Positions 39,827 through 50,571 of a DNA stretch of 64,000 nt are shown piece after piece; the first letter of the stretch is position 1; each line of letters begins with the position of its first letter. The DNA is from JAYUDN01 sp043739785 (GTDB lineage Bacteria; Patescibacteriota; Gracilibacteria; BD1-5; UBA2023). Location of the stretch: NCBI GenBank assembly GCA_043739785.1, contig JAYUDN010000024.1, forward strand, positions 8,969 through 72,968. The letters run 5' to 3'. A model generated the notes under the pieces. The model searched no databases and was not told the origin of the DNA. It saw nothing but the letters and a program-made list of their open reading frames with translations. Position numbers and translations under genes: made by a program.

Positions 39827-41542
39827 CTACCGCGAATTGTAGGGTGAGAAAACAATAGAAAGAAGAGGGGCAGAGGCCGGATTAAACTGTATTCTGACGG
39901 GATTTTTCTCCTCTACGGCTTGTACACTGAGTGATTTTACTCCTCGTTCTCAGATATAGAGTTGTAAGTCATCTATCTTATGAAGGGCTTCCATTTGACT
40001 CGGGAGGATAGTTTGGAGGCCATTGAAGTCATAATCAAAACTTATAGATCAATTGTCCCTATTTCTCTTTCGAAATCTTCAAATAGATAAGGCAATAAAG
40101 ACATCTTTAGAGATTTTTATCTTCCGTAGGATACTATATCTATCAAAGTACCAAGAAAGGTATTCTTTGATAGATATATGAAACTTTGTTTGTACTCTCG
40201 ATATAGCTTCTTCATCTACAATTTCGTTTGATTTTGGAATAGAAGCGTCCTGACCTTCTTGTTTCCGGGATTTACTACTCAAATCTGGGACTTGAATCTC
40301 GAGTACGGTACTATCAGGAAGGAGAGCGATGATTTTTCTCTCTCCATCATGGTATTCCCATGAAGCTCATGTAGTAGCCCGATTTCCAGCTTTTGATAAT
40401 TCTTTCCCCCCGTCATTACTTACAAGTCCTTGCCAAATAGGAATCTGATCAATACTGGTATCCTGTATGGTAATCGTTACCGTCCTTCCCACTTCTCAAA
40501 ATATATAATTGGTATCTTCAGTATTAAGGAGTATGGGCGAAAAAACAGTAGTAGCCCATGGGACTTGTTTTTTCTTTTTATATTCCGTTAATGCGTTCAT
40601 GATAACAGTATTTGCAAGAGCAACTTTTTCAATCATATTCCTACTTCGCACTATTGTATTTCGACCTGTTTCGTCAGGAGTTCACCCTGCTTGGAGAAGG
40701 TCAACTCTTCACGCCTTCACGCCTTCTGGAGGGTCTCTTTTTATCGTTTGTGCACTTCTATCTCTCTTGGTTGCGAGCCAGTTCGGAAATATCACTCAAA
40801 ACACTCTTGAAAAATCTGATTGGGAATAAACTCAGTATGCATTTTCCCAAATAGAAACCGTATCTCCAGAGAGTTTGTGAGTATATTTATAGAGTTTCGA
40901 ATCAGGGTGAGTTTTATTCCATCCCGTGACTATGCTCTCTATCACCTGTCGCCAAGTACTCTGGCCTCACTGTGGATAAGCATCCAGTCATTTTTGAAGA
41001 AAGAGACTCATCTCGCTCTTGATGGGTTCAACAATATCTGTAACTGAAATATAGTTTCCATCTTTGCTTGATTTTTTGTTTCGTTCTGGGGTAGTAGCTC
41101 TAGGAACAGTTCATCTTTCTTGTATGCTTCCTCATTCTCTTTTTTTCGAAGGAGAGGTCCGTACGGTTCACCACACTTGGAAAAGAGTATCTCTATCGCC
41201 AGTTTGTAAAGTCTTTACTAAGTATCTGTAGGATGCTATATAAAAACTCAGTCGGTCAGGACTTCGTAGTATCATGTTGATATCATCAATTTGAAGCCCA
41301 AGAAATGTAGGAAGATACCATGTCTTAACTTCATTTTTGAGAGCATTTTCTGCTGCTTCTCTAGCTCTTTTTTCAGCCAGTGCTACTTTTTCTTTGGCTC
41401 TTTTTTCAGCAATTTCTGCTAATTCTCTTTCTCTTTGAGCTTTTCTGAGGGACTCAATTTGAGCCGTCAGTAACTTTTGTTGCGCTTCCAATTGTTCAAG
41501 AGTACTGGCACCAACTAGATCAAGGAGAGCTATTCCATTCAT
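39827..41542 (-). CDS. 571-aa protein of unknown function
   Basis: Hidden in the standard code: 14 UGA codons, no UAA/UAG across 571 codons. Residues about 15-70 form an Ala/Glu/Arg coiled coil (LRKAQRERELAEIAEKRAKEK). The middle is mixed and soluble. A segment near 200-260 has several Trp (TWRQVIESIVTGWNKTH). The C-terminal 150 residues are beta/alpha mixed with no motif recognised. No membrane segment. The coiled coil recalls the neighbouring DUF2130 gene, which also starts with a long coiled coil. Confidence 0.75.
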
Positions 41543-41680
41543 GATTATAAATTATAACTTCTTTGAAATATACATAAATAGGTGAATATGCAAATTTAGT
41601 TATAAAAATGTTTCAAAAATATATTCCGTACTTTGTATATGCACATTTTGTTTTCTGTGCTATCTTTACTTCATAGTGAT

Positions 41681-42850
41681 CTAGAGTCCATCTCCGAGCT
41701 CGAGATATTCCACGGTTCCGAGCTGAGAACCGAGCATTCCCTTCAGATCTCCATGCATTCCGGCGGTATTTTTGATCACTTTTTCGAGGAGATCTTCTCG
41801 TTTTCTCCACCTGCTTTCGAAGGCCCTTCGCTCCTCGGCTACCTGTTCTTGCATCTGATGAAATGCGGAGAGGATATTGGTAATCTTATCGTGAAATTTC
41901 GGAGAGGTGAGATAGTTAAATACATTTTCGAGTCGTTCATCTCTTCCAACAAGCGAGTTTTGGATGCTCGCTACTTCTATGAGTTGAGAACGCAGTATCA
42001 TCGCAATCTGCGGAACATAGTTCCACTCTACGACCCAGACGCCGTTATAGAGTCCGAATTTTTCTATTCATTTCGGCATTACGGCAGATACGAGGATCGA
42101 CAGGGACGCATTGACGATGAGGCGATCTTCCTTGAGCTTTTCTACCCATGAGTCACTCCATGCCTTCGTATTCTTCGACTCCCAGGCGATAATCCCGACC
42201 GACTGACCCAAATCATTGCGGACTTCCTGGATGATATCGGCTCACTTGATTCCTTTCTCTACATCAGAAATAATATCGATCGGAAAATTTTGTGCGAGTA
42301 ACTCCTTCAGTGCGTCTTCGCGAACTTCTCATTGTATCTGCATACTTCATTGGTTCGCCTTGCGGTTCGCATCCTCCACCGCTTTCTGTGTCATTTCGAG
42401 CTGTTTTCTTAGCTCTGATTCCTTTTTGTCAAAATCAAGACGCATCTTATCCGTTTCGAATTTTGATTTCTCTTCGGCTTGTTTCTTAGATTCTTCTTCG
42501 ACTCGCTTTCGTTCTTCGGATTTTGCCTTCTCGATTTCAAAGGCTTGATTCTTCTGGATTTGTTCGAATTCTTGTGACTTTTTGAAAAATTCTATTTCTT
42601 TGCGACGAGCCTCTTCATCACGCTTACGGAGAGATTCGAGTTCTATAGTTTGTTTCTTAGCCTGTTCTTCGGCATCAGCTTTTACTTTTGCAGCAAAAGT
42701 ACGAGCGCGTTCATCGAAGTCTTTTTGCATTTCTACTTTGAGGCTTTTCGACATTTCTACTTTCATCTCTTCGAGCTCGTGCTTCTGGACATCGGAAAGG
42801 GAGAACTGGTGTCCGCAGTGGGGACAGGTGATGAGGTTTTGAGGAGACAT
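41681..42850 (-). CDS. DUF2130 family protein
   Basis: 389 aa. The N-terminus has a CPHCGHQF zinc-ribbon-like knuckle, then a coiled coil (about 25-165, Lys/Glu-rich). The C-terminal domain has the DUF2130 signature: QGEVREDALKELL...FPIDIISDVEKGIKGADIIQ and IIAWESKNTKAWSDSWVEKLKEDR, followed by SILVSAVMPK and VWVVEW. The D/E-xK pattern (AWESK) resembles a PD-(D/E)xK nuclease core. One UGA joins the two halves (NQ-G-SMQIQ). Role unproven; the family is often found with defence or mobile genes. Confidence 0.9.
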
Positions 42851-42910
42851 AGTTTATAAGTTTTATAGTTTTAAAGTATTACAGTTTTACAGGATGACAA
42901 TTTGAAATTA

Positions 42911-43279
42911 TTATAGTGATTTTTTATGTGAGATGAGTCAACCAATCATTTTGATAATTTCTGTGATTTCTTCTTGCAGAGACAGTGCTACTGTTCCAGA
43001 CATGTAGTGAAGCCTCTCAGCAATAATAATCTGTGTTTCTATTTCAAGTGCTGATCATTTTGCAATAGAGAGAAATCGTATATATTCTGGCTCGCTTCAT
43101 CTTCCGCTTCCCTCCGCGATATTACTCGGTATAGAGATACTTGCTCGACGCATTTGGTCTGAGAGACCATAATTCTCAGATTTTGGAAATCATTTTGTGA
43201 CAGTATAGGTGTTTTCGACAAAATCAATTGATTTCTGCCAAACTTTCAGATTTTTATGATATGAAGTATTTTCTGTCAT
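42911..43279 (-). CDS. Four-helix-bundle protein (23S rRNA intervening-sequence family)
   Basis: 122 aa. It opens with YHKNLKVWQKSIDFVENTY and contains LSDQMRRASISIPSNIAEGSGR-G-SEPEYIRFLSIAKGSALEIETQI, the hallmark of the four-helix-bundle/bIVP family. Four UGA codons; the standard code shows only shadows. Such proteins are encoded in rRNA insertions and also as free genes, as here. Function unknown. Confidence 0.88.
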
Positions 43280-43344
43280 GGTCAATCAAAATACTACTAA
43301 ATTGTAAAACTCTAAAACTGTAATTCTCTTATACTCTATTACTC

Positions 43345-43372
43345 TTGAACTAATCACCTTTTTTCCTATTAT
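43345..43372 (+). promoter_or_regulatory. Promoter of the DUF4012 gene
   Basis: TTGAAC, a 16-bp spacer and TATTAT (43367-43372), 29 bp before the ATG. Confidence 0.55.
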
Positions 43373-43401
43373 ATAGAAAATTCCTCATTTACAAGCCTCA
43401 A

Positions 43402-45627
43402 ATGTCACGTAAAAAAATCCCCATCTTCGATATAAAACCAGGAGTGAACCCTGAGATCGATATCGAGGGATTTTTTCATATGGGTGAAGCACAGGCTATT
43501 TCACACAACCGAGATACCGTATGGCTCGATGATATCCAGGCATGAGATTCGGCACCGACCCATAATCTCTCCCTTTCACATACTCTTCAGGTCCATCGGT
43601 TTCGCACTCTCGGAACTCTCGATCTGATGAGTGGGGAGCTTGCAGATCTCTCGTATACGCACATGACGACCGGAGAACGGAGGCGGGAACGTCTCCTCGA
43701 TGTGAATCCCCCACTTGTGATTCCCTATTGATCCCTCGATGTCAGAAAGGGAGGAGCGGGTATACTCGGGCGGAAATATGCTGACCTCTTTACTCGCCGA
43801 CTTCCTTTCTGGCTTTCGCTCGAAGGGCACTATCGTCTCTATCATCGTGAAATATTTACATGGTTTTCACGGCTTGCATATACCATAGGTTTGCTTTTTC
43901 TTCTGGCACTTCCACTTCTCTTCTTTATACGATTCTCACTCCTCGAGAGTGCTCGACTCATGACGACACTTCCGAACATCACGAGCAATAGTGAACTCCT
44001 TGATACTACTCGCGATATCCGTGCTGGATTCGAACGCTCGAAGCTCCTGATCACTCCGTATCGGTTCCTCCTCGACAATCGACTGATTCACTTTGATGAG
44101 ATACGAGCCCTCGGTGGATTTATCGATGTCGGCACCTCACTCGCTCGATGACTCCATACCCTCGCAGGTGATCTCAACCCGAGTTTTGTCTATGTACCAA
44201 AAGATACCACGGTAGAAGAGACTCCACTCACACCCGTCTGGCGATGACAATCGAAAGATTTTTTCCCACTGGAAAGATTCGGTATCGATAAGCCGACCGA
44301 GTGGTTGTCGAAAAATGAATCTACGATTCGAGGAATGCTCGAGGATCTTGAGAATGCGAATCAAACCCTTCGAGACGTCGATTTTCTCCATAATACTCGA
44401 CTCGAGAACTACCTCGTAGGAAGCGAGATAGTCACGATGGTATCGCGGATTGGGGACTTCTACCTCAAAAATGTAGGTCCGCTCCTGACGATGCTCGGAG
44501 ATAACCTCCCTGAGCGATATATCATTTTCAATCAGAATCAAGATGAACTGCGTGCGAATGGTTGATTCCCAGGAAGTGTTATCACCTTCACACTCTATAA
44601 AGGAAATATCCTCGACCTCAGAAAGGATGATGTCTACTACTATGACTGGAATCTCTTCCCATACAAGGAGGTCCCCCCTCCCGGTATCGCCCTCCTCTCG
44701 AGTAATTTCGGACTCCGAGATGTAAACTATTTCCCTATCTTTCGTGATAGTGTCGAAAAGGCCAATGAATTTATCGAAAAATCAGGAGATTCGACGATTA
44801 CGACTGGGATAGCGATCCACCAGGGGATACTCTGAGATATCCTCAGAGAGGTAGGTCCGATCACACTGACGGGGATCTCGATACCAATCACCGCAGACAA
44901 TTTCTCAGCCCTCATGTCGACTCTCGTCGAAGCGAAACACGCGAAGCTCATCTCTCCGAAGGATATCCTCTTTGACTTTATCGACGAACTAACTCATAGG
45001 ATTATCGAAAAGAAAAAATACCTCAGCGTCGCTCTCAGTATCGAAAAATCGATGAGTGATGGTGAAATCCGTGTGGCGAGTCGAGATGACGAGATAGAGA
45101 AATGGCTCGGTACGGTCGGTTTTTCGGAGGCTTGGCTCTCGAGTAGTGGAAACTGGATCTATCCGGTCTTTACCTCACTTTCTGGGAATAAGAGCGATCG
45201 CTATATGACTCGAGAATATAGTGGAACGAGTCGGGTCCTCTCGGGGTGTACGATCGAAAATACCGTCACCCTTCGAAGCCGACATACCTTCGATGCACGG
45301 GATGCGACCGAGATCGGAAGCTACCTCGATATGATCGGACTGACTGATCCGAAAGATCGTGAAAAACTTCTCTTTATCGAAGGAAATGGACCCAATAAGC
45401 ACTATATGCGCCTCATTGTCCCATCTGATTCTGAAGTGATTTCGAAGGGTTCCGGGGTTGAATTCATCCCAGGGGTGCAATATGCTACGATCGCTTTTCC
45501 GCTCGAAACTCCCGTCGGAGGAACGAGTGAGAAGACGATCCGATATACGACGACACCTCTTGATTGTAGTGAGAAGATTCAGTGGTTTCGTCAACCATGA
45601 ATACGAGAACTCGAGATTCGAGAGTAA
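43402..45627 (+). CDS. DUF4012 family membrane-anchored protein
   Basis: 741 aa with a cytosolic N-terminus (about 1-150), one membrane segment (about 156-180, LAYTIGLLFLLALPLLFFI) and a large outer domain. The DUF4012 signature is seen in FGLRDVNYFPIFRDSVEKANEFIEKSG, then TTGIAIHQGILGDILREVGPI. About eight UGA codons. In Gram-positive bacteria and CPR such proteins sit near surface-polysaccharide genes; none are adjacent here. Confidence 0.85.
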
Positions 45628-45726
45628 AAGTGAAAGAATACTCGAGAATCTCAAACCTCGAGAGGGTAGTTGAAAGAAAGTGAAATGACAAAGTGAAATA
45701 TTCCTCAAAGTAGTATAAGACCTTGA

Positions 45727-46446
45727 TTACCAGTCTTCTTTGAGCTTTTTTCAAGAAACAGGAATGAGTGATCCCCAGAGATCCTTTAATGCCTCTTCTT
45801 CAGTCGTTTCTCAGACCAGTCTGACAAACTTTTGTTTTGCTTTCTGATACTCTTCGAGGGTATCCCGAGTTTCTGAGAGGGTTTTGGCTTCTTCTCGAGA
45901 TAGACTCGGAGATGAAGTTGTTCCTGAACCGTCACTTGAAGTCGGGGTACTCGCAACTTTCTCGGCTTCAACCATCTGAGCCTCCTGATTACTTATCAGG
46001 CTTTTGAGAAGAGTGATTTTTTGTTTGACCCGCATAGTTGATTCGATTTGCTCGGAAGATTCATAGTTTGAGAGTCATTCCCGGTAGGCGAGGAGTCGTA
46101 TATTGCCGCTTCCTTCATTTTCTCCCTCGAGGCTTCGGATATCTCAGAGAAGCTCATAGGTTGATTTTTTTATACGAGACTCATTCGTATGAGAGAGGAT
46201 ATCTCTCGCTATTACCTCAGCTCGTGCATACTCTCATTGTCGAGCGTATATGAGAGATTTATGGTACCATAATCGTTCATTTTTGAGAGGATTACCGAGA
46301 TAGGATTCAGCTTGAGAGACTTTCACTATGGAGTTTTCTCTCACTCCAGAAAGGAAGAGGTACGAGCCATACAGCCCTTGCCATTCGATCAGTATGGTTC
46401 CTAGGATAAGGATCATACAGGATGAGAAAAAGTATGTCTTAGGCAT
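45727..46446 (-). CDS. Membrane-anchored TPR-like protein, partner of the vWA gene
   Basis: 239 aa. One N-terminal membrane segment (about 5-30) is followed by helical pairs typical of TPR repeats (ERLWYHKSLIYARQ-G-EYARAEVIARDIL) and then a Ser/Thr/Gly-rich linker and a Glu/Lys-rich C-terminus. Its ATG overlaps the end of the vWA gene by 8 bp, so the two are translationally coupled. This resembles the BatA-BatB/C/E (aerotolerance) arrangement. Confidence 0.75.
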
Positions 46447-47344
46447 AAGAGCGCAAAGAGTATCTTGGGATAAAATGGGAAACGAGAATGCAAAAAACTC
46501 ATAAAATAAGCAAATATGGTTTACTTTTTGCTGAGTTACTGGAATTTAACCTATTTTCAGAAGCATGATTGATGTAGGTCTTGATGTCTGATTCTCACTC
46601 GATATTGGTCGTCGTCGCATGGAACAAATCTGCGAGGGTTTCGATATTACGAGTATTTCGAGTTGAACGAACGAGTTCTCCATCTTGCATTTTATAGAGC
46701 GGCTTACCGAAGACATCATTTCCTGAAGGTATATTTCCTCACGCCTTCGTCCCGATGCCTATGATCTCGAGTTCGGTTCCGAAGTGATCTATCATAGAAG
46801 CATCGATCTCTCCTCATCCATCCGTAATCAGGAGGAGTCGCACCCCAGATGTTATATAGAGCTTCCGGATTCGTGCAAGAGCTGATTCGATATCCGTTCC
46901 AGATGTTTGATCAACGAGTGAAATAGTATTGATAGAGTTCTCGAGAAAGTCGGTATTATCAGTAATCGGGCTTCTGAGGATGGGGTTTTTGGCAAAGGTC
47001 ATCAGTCCATATTCTCCGGGAGTATGGACGAGCTTCCTGATCAGGTTTTTACTAGCTTCGAATCGAGAAATAGTTCATCCACTTAGAGTCGCTATATCTT
47101 CGACCGCCATAGAGAGCGATGTATCGAGGAGGATGAGTGTTTTATCACTCGATGGAAGATTCGTCAGTGAGAGAAAGAGCGAGAAGAGAAACAGTGTACA
47201 TCAGACAATCCAGAGAGTGGCTCGTATTCGTAGGCCCCAGATGGAAACATGACGCGTGAGAGAAAAATCCTCACGTTGTCAGGAGGAAGGTGTGAGTTGT
47301 TTCGGAATGAGGATTTTCCTGATGGATTCTCGTAAAGAGCGCAT
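46439..47344 (-). CDS. BatA-like von Willebrand factor A protein
   Basis: 301 aa. Membrane segment at about 47-70, vWA domain, second membrane segment at the C-terminus (PYLLILGVFCILVSHF). The metal-ion-dependent adhesion site is present: LLDTSLSMAVED (DxSxS), the Thr in TSGTDIESAL and LLLITDGGGE, where one Gly is UGA. TM-vWA-TM is the BatA layout. The usual MoxR partner is not adjacent but encoded at 16919-17920. Confidence 0.87.
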
Positions 47345-47454
47345 AGAGGGATGATATATTGAAATCAGAATTTTCCAAATATTTCGTAGTCATCCTCGTC
47401 TTGAAGTGAAAGTCTGTTATTCATCTTTATTAATAGTCTGATAAGAGGAATCGT

Positions 47455-47482
47455 TTTACATTTTTCTGTTTTTTTGTATCAT
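47455..47482 (+). promoter_or_regulatory. Promoter of murB-ybeY
   Basis: TTTACA, a 16-bp spacer and TATCAT (47477-47482). The murB ATG at 47489 is 6 bp past the -10 box, predicting a leaderless mRNA. Confidence 0.6.
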
Positions 47483-47488
47483 TCGGCA

Positions 47489-48397
47489 ATGACTGAAGCA
47501 CCATTTCTCAAACAAGAAATTGATATATCTCATCTCTCTGGCTATCATACTCGAGTCGTGGCACGGTATTTCCTCGAAGTTTCGACGAAGGAAGATCTTG
47601 CCATGCTCGGTGAGGCATACCGCTTTGCACAAACACAAAAAATAGGATTTATCATCATCGGTGGCGGAACCAATCTCCTCTTCGCGATGGAGTATTTTGA
47701 CGGAGTGGTCGTCAAAAATAACCTTACCGGATGGCAGTATGATAGTGAAACCAAGCTCCTTCAATCCTCCTCGAACGAGAGTATCTGGGAAATTGCAGAA
47801 TCCCTGGAAAAAGACTATGGACAATCCCTCTGGCATAGATTTATCGGGCTTCCGGGAAGCATCGGGGGGGCGATCTATGGAAATGCCTGATGTTTCGGGC
47901 TCGAAACTGAGTCGAACTTCCAGAGCGCGATGATCTATGATATGGTATCATGAACGGAGAGAGTATATATGAAATCAGAAATGGGGTTTGATTATCGGAC
48001 CTCGTTTCTGAAAAAATCACCTCACCTCTTCATTATCAGTGCGACTTTTGATCTCTCTAAGAAGGTAGAAAAGTACGCCTCAGAAGTCGACAATATCTAC
48101 TTCCGTGAATACAAACAACCGAAAGGGAATACCTGTGGGAGCTTTTTCAAGAATCCTTCCCGAGATCACTCTGCTGGATCTCTGATAGAAGCGGTAGGGC
48201 TCAAGGGGTTCCGTATCGGCTGAGCTGAGTGGAGCTCACTTCATGCGAATTTCCTAATGAGTGATGGATCTGACTGTCGATGGCACGATCTCCTCGCTCT
48301 CGTGGAACTCGCTGAGAAAAAAGTCTTCGAACAATTCTCCATACGACTGGAACGAGAAGTCAAAATCATAACTCCATCCGCATATGTTCCACTATAG
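47489..48397 (+). CDS. murB: UDP-N-acetylenolpyruvoylglucosamine reductase
   Basis: 302 aa. FAD-binding FIIIGGGTNLLF, GLPGSIGGAIYGNA-G-CFGLE (Gly by UGA), the proton-donor Ser region GNTCGSFFKNP and SAGSLIEAVGLKGFRIG-G-AEWSSLHANFLMS are conserved. Three UGA codons, two of them at invariant glycines. It makes UDP-MurNAc, so the cell builds peptidoglycan. The ybeY start overlaps its end by 14 bp. Confidence 0.95.
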
Positions 48398-48833
48398 CAT
48401 CCTCAATACTCCATCCTTTCCCATCAACATCTCCCGAGTCGATGAGATCTTTGCTGATATCGATATCATGATCGACTCGCTTCAGAAGGGGATGATTAAT
48501 ATCGCCTTCATCTCTGATGAGGAGATGAAGGAACTCAATCAAAAGTATCGAGGAAAGGATGTGACGACCGATGTCCTCTCCTTTCACTACTATGATGATG
48601 TCGAAATTCTCTCGGATGATGGAGTGACAGGGGAGATCCTCATGAGTGAGCCACGTATTCAGCTCCAGGCGAGTGAGCACCACCATAGTGAGACGGAAGA
48701 ATTCGAAACACTCCTTATCCACGCCCTTCTTCATATCCTCGGTTTTGATCATGAGTCGGATGATGACTATGAAATGATGTGGGAATATGAACGACCGATA
48801 CGTGAGAAGTTTAAACTTTCTCTTTGAGAATAG
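48384..48833 (+). CDS. ybeY: Endoribonuclease YbeY
   Basis: 149 aa. The zinc motif HALLHILGFDH (HxxxHxxxxxH) and the DVLSFHY segment identify YbeY, which matures rRNA 3' ends and takes part in ribosome quality control. A UGA after KLSL adds Gly-Glu before the TAG. It overlaps murB and is presumably translated from the same mRNA. Confidence 0.93.
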
Positions 48834-48904
48834 AGGTCTTCAAAATCTGTGAGAATCGCTTGAAAAATATAAAAAATAGGTATTATCTAGCACGTACTCT
48901 TTTT

Positions 48905-48981
48905 GCGGATATAGCTCAATTGGCTAGAGTACCGCCTTGCCATGGCGGCCGTTGTGGGTTCGAGTCCCATTATCCGCTCCA
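48905..48981 (+). tRNA. tRNA-Gly (anticodon GCC)
   Basis: GCGGATA pairs with TATCCGC; D-arm TAGCTCAATTGGCTAGAG; anticodon stem CCGCC/GGCGG around TTGCCAT (anticodon GCC); T-arm GTGGGTTCGAGTCCCAT; an encoded CCA at 48979-48981. A -10-like TATTAT at 48881 and TTGAAA at 48860 precede it. It reads GGC/GGU, not UGA. A GC-poor hairpin with T-run (48993-49015) may terminate it. Confidence 0.95.
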
Positions 48982-49034
48982 AATAGAAAAAATTCTCTCA
49001 CGCTCGTGAGGGCTTTTATTTTTCCAAAAATATA

Positions 49035-49049
49035 AGTCCCATTATCCGC
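49035..49049 (+). repeat. Second copy of the tRNA-Gly 3' end
   Basis: 15 bp identical to 48963-48977 (AGTCCCATTATCCGC), 72 bp downstream. An AAAAAATTCT follows both copies at a similar distance, so the duplicate may be about 40 bp long but diverged. Confidence 0.8.
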
Positions 49050-49139
49050 CCTGATATGTAAAAAATTCTTTGACGAATTCTTATGTGTTCGTGTTTGAAT
49101 TATTCAATGTATTACTGAGTGTTTCCCTCTTGATTATTT

Positions 49140-49802
49140 ATGAAAATAGATAAAATTGAGACTCACACTATTCTTATGAATGCCCCAAGTCAATCCCCTG
49201 AAGCTCATGGTTTGATGATTGTGAATCTTGGTACTCATCCAAGACTTCTTACTGAGAGAGAGAAATCTCTGGCACTAACAGAGTTATACAGGCGATTTAT
49301 TGTTTTTCTTTTTTTCAAAATAAAAGAGTGTTTAGGTTCAAATTTGATCGATCCCTCAAATATTAAAACATTGGCACTTTCATCATTAGAATGAGACGAT
49401 ATTGTCTTTCGATGTTGAGCCACGCTGAAAATTACACTACCAAAAACTCTAGACATAAATGGCTTCACCCTTTCTCAATTAGATCATCTTTCCGATGAAT
49501 GGGCTATAGTAGTAAATGAGATGGAAATCGAAAAAGCCGTATGGGCTTCTCATCAGGTAAATCTTTATGTCGTTCGGGATACTCAATGATTATCGGAAAA
49601 TGTTCGAGAAGAGGTAAAAAGTATAATAGCTATCGAAAAATCAAAAGATAGGTCACTCAGATGAAAGCGAGGTAGAATGTATAATAAGCTTATGGGTATA
49701 AGTAGTCCAGAAAATCAAGAAAATGAAACAATACCCAATGTACAATCTCAACCCGCGAAACCAAGGATTACCACCGTCACGATAAAATGAAGAATTTCAT
49801 AG
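49140..49802 (+). CDS. Unknown soluble protein
   Basis: 220 aa through at least six UGA codons. Mixed alpha/beta with a basic C-terminal tail rich in Lys, Arg, Gln and Thr. No signal peptide. It lies between the two tRNA genes, the position where integrated accessory DNA often sits. No family recognised. Confidence 0.65.
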
Positions 49803-49807
49803 AAAAC

Positions 49808-49834
49808 TTGCATTTTCTCTTTTCTTCATATAAT
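49808..49834 (+). promoter_or_regulatory. Promoter of tRNA-Phe
   Basis: TTGCAT, a 15-bp spacer and a perfect TATAAT (49829-49834), 20 bp before the tRNA 5' end. Confidence 0.65.
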
Positions 49835-49853
49835 GCCCTCGCACCAATCCTAT

Positions 49854-49929
49854 GGCGGGATAGCTCAGTTGGTAGAGCAATGGATTGAAAATCCATGTGT
49901 CCCCGGTTCAAGTCCGGGTCTCGCCACCA
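49854..49929 (+). tRNA. tRNA-Phe (anticodon GAA)
   Basis: GGCGGGA pairs with TCTCGCC; D-arm TAGCTCAGTTGGTAGAGC; anticodon stem TGGAT/ATCCA around TGAAA (anticodon GAA); T-arm CCGGTTCAAGTCCGG; encoded CCA at 49927-49929. It has its own promoter and a terminator 10 bp downstream. Confidence 0.96.
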
Positions 49930-49939
49930 CTTGATTCGT

Positions 49940-49969
49940 AAAACCCTCAGTTTTTAACTGGGGGTTTTT
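49940..49969 (+). terminator. Terminator after tRNA-Phe
   Basis: AAAACCCTCAGT, loop of T/A, AACTGGGGGTTTTT. Confidence 0.85.
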
Positions 49970-49985
49970 AGAATCAATTTTACTG

Positions 49986-50098
49986 ATTCGGACTTGAATC
50001 CGAATTATGCCTGATATATGCCTTGAATGGCATATATCTATAATGAGGAGAGGCGGGTCGCGGACGGGGGAGCGACCAAGTCCGGGTCTCGCCACCAC
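49986..50098 (+). repeat. Hairpin-rich element ending in a second tRNA-Phe 3' end
   Basis: Three hairpins (ATTCGGA/TCCGAAT at 49986-50005; a perfect 10-bp GATATATGCC/GGCATATATC at 50013-50038; GGTCGC/GCGACC at 50056-50077) lead into 50077-50098, a 22-bp exact copy of tRNA-Phe positions 49909-49930 (CAAGTCCGGGTCTCGCCACC then AC). The first hairpin read in reverse looks like a tRNA T-arm (GGATTCAAGTCC). No gene overlaps it. Confidence 0.82.
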
Positions 50099-50107
50099 AA
50101 ATATATA

Positions 50108-50140
50108 AAACTTCTTCTGGAAACAGAGGAAGTTTTTTTA
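50108..50140 (+). terminator. Terminator-like hairpin
   Basis: AAACTTC...GAAGTTT stem with inner CT/AG pairs and a T-run, right after the second tRNA-Phe 3' copy. It suggests that the hairpin-rich element is or was transcribed. Confidence 0.65.
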
Positions 50141-50196
50141 TTTTGCTTGTAAAGCTCTAACAGTTTCATATTATAAACTCATATTATTTATAAAAC

Positions 50197-50571
50197 ATGC
50201 AAAAAGTTATCAAAATTATCTGGCTTGAAACACCAGAAGAGCACGACTATCCAGCCGCAGAGAATTATCTGGAACTACTCTTTAGCGAAGATATAGCATA
50301 TGGATATGTTTCGGCTTTACAAAAAGTAGCAATCAACCATTTCAAAGCAAAAGATATCTTCCGAGCTTCTGGTCTGAGTCTGCTCGGAATTAGTAACTCT
50401 CATGTACGAAAAGACCAGAAGAAAATCGAAAAAGGACTCTCACTCTCTCCACTCCTCCTGGTTCGTGATCCGAAGTCTTCTCGAGTGATCGTTGCTGACG
50501 GATACCATCGTCTCTGTGCCCTCTATCGATTCGATGAGGATGCAGTTATTCCCTGTAAAATAGTCGGGTAG
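50197..50571 (+). CDS. ParB/sulfiredoxin-fold-like conserved protein
   Basis: 124 aa, no UGA. The C-terminal part (SPLLLVRDPKSSRVIVADGYHRLCALYRFDEDAVIPCKI) has the G-x-H-R motif and flanking strands of ParB-like nuclease/partition folds, here as a stand-alone domain without HTH. The N-terminal third is helical. Such small proteins are found across bacteria without a known role. Confidence 0.75.
   Translation: MQKVIKIIWLETPEEHDYPAAENYLELLFSEDIAYGYVSALQKVAINHFKAKDIFRASGLSLLGISNSHVRKDQKKIEKGLSLSPLLLVRDPKSSRVIVADGYHRLCALYRFDEDAVIPCKIVG

Noticed and set aside
49865..50098. 77-aa minus-strand frame across tRNA-Phe
   Set aside because: It runs antisense through the tRNA and the hairpin element; an accident of structured sequence.
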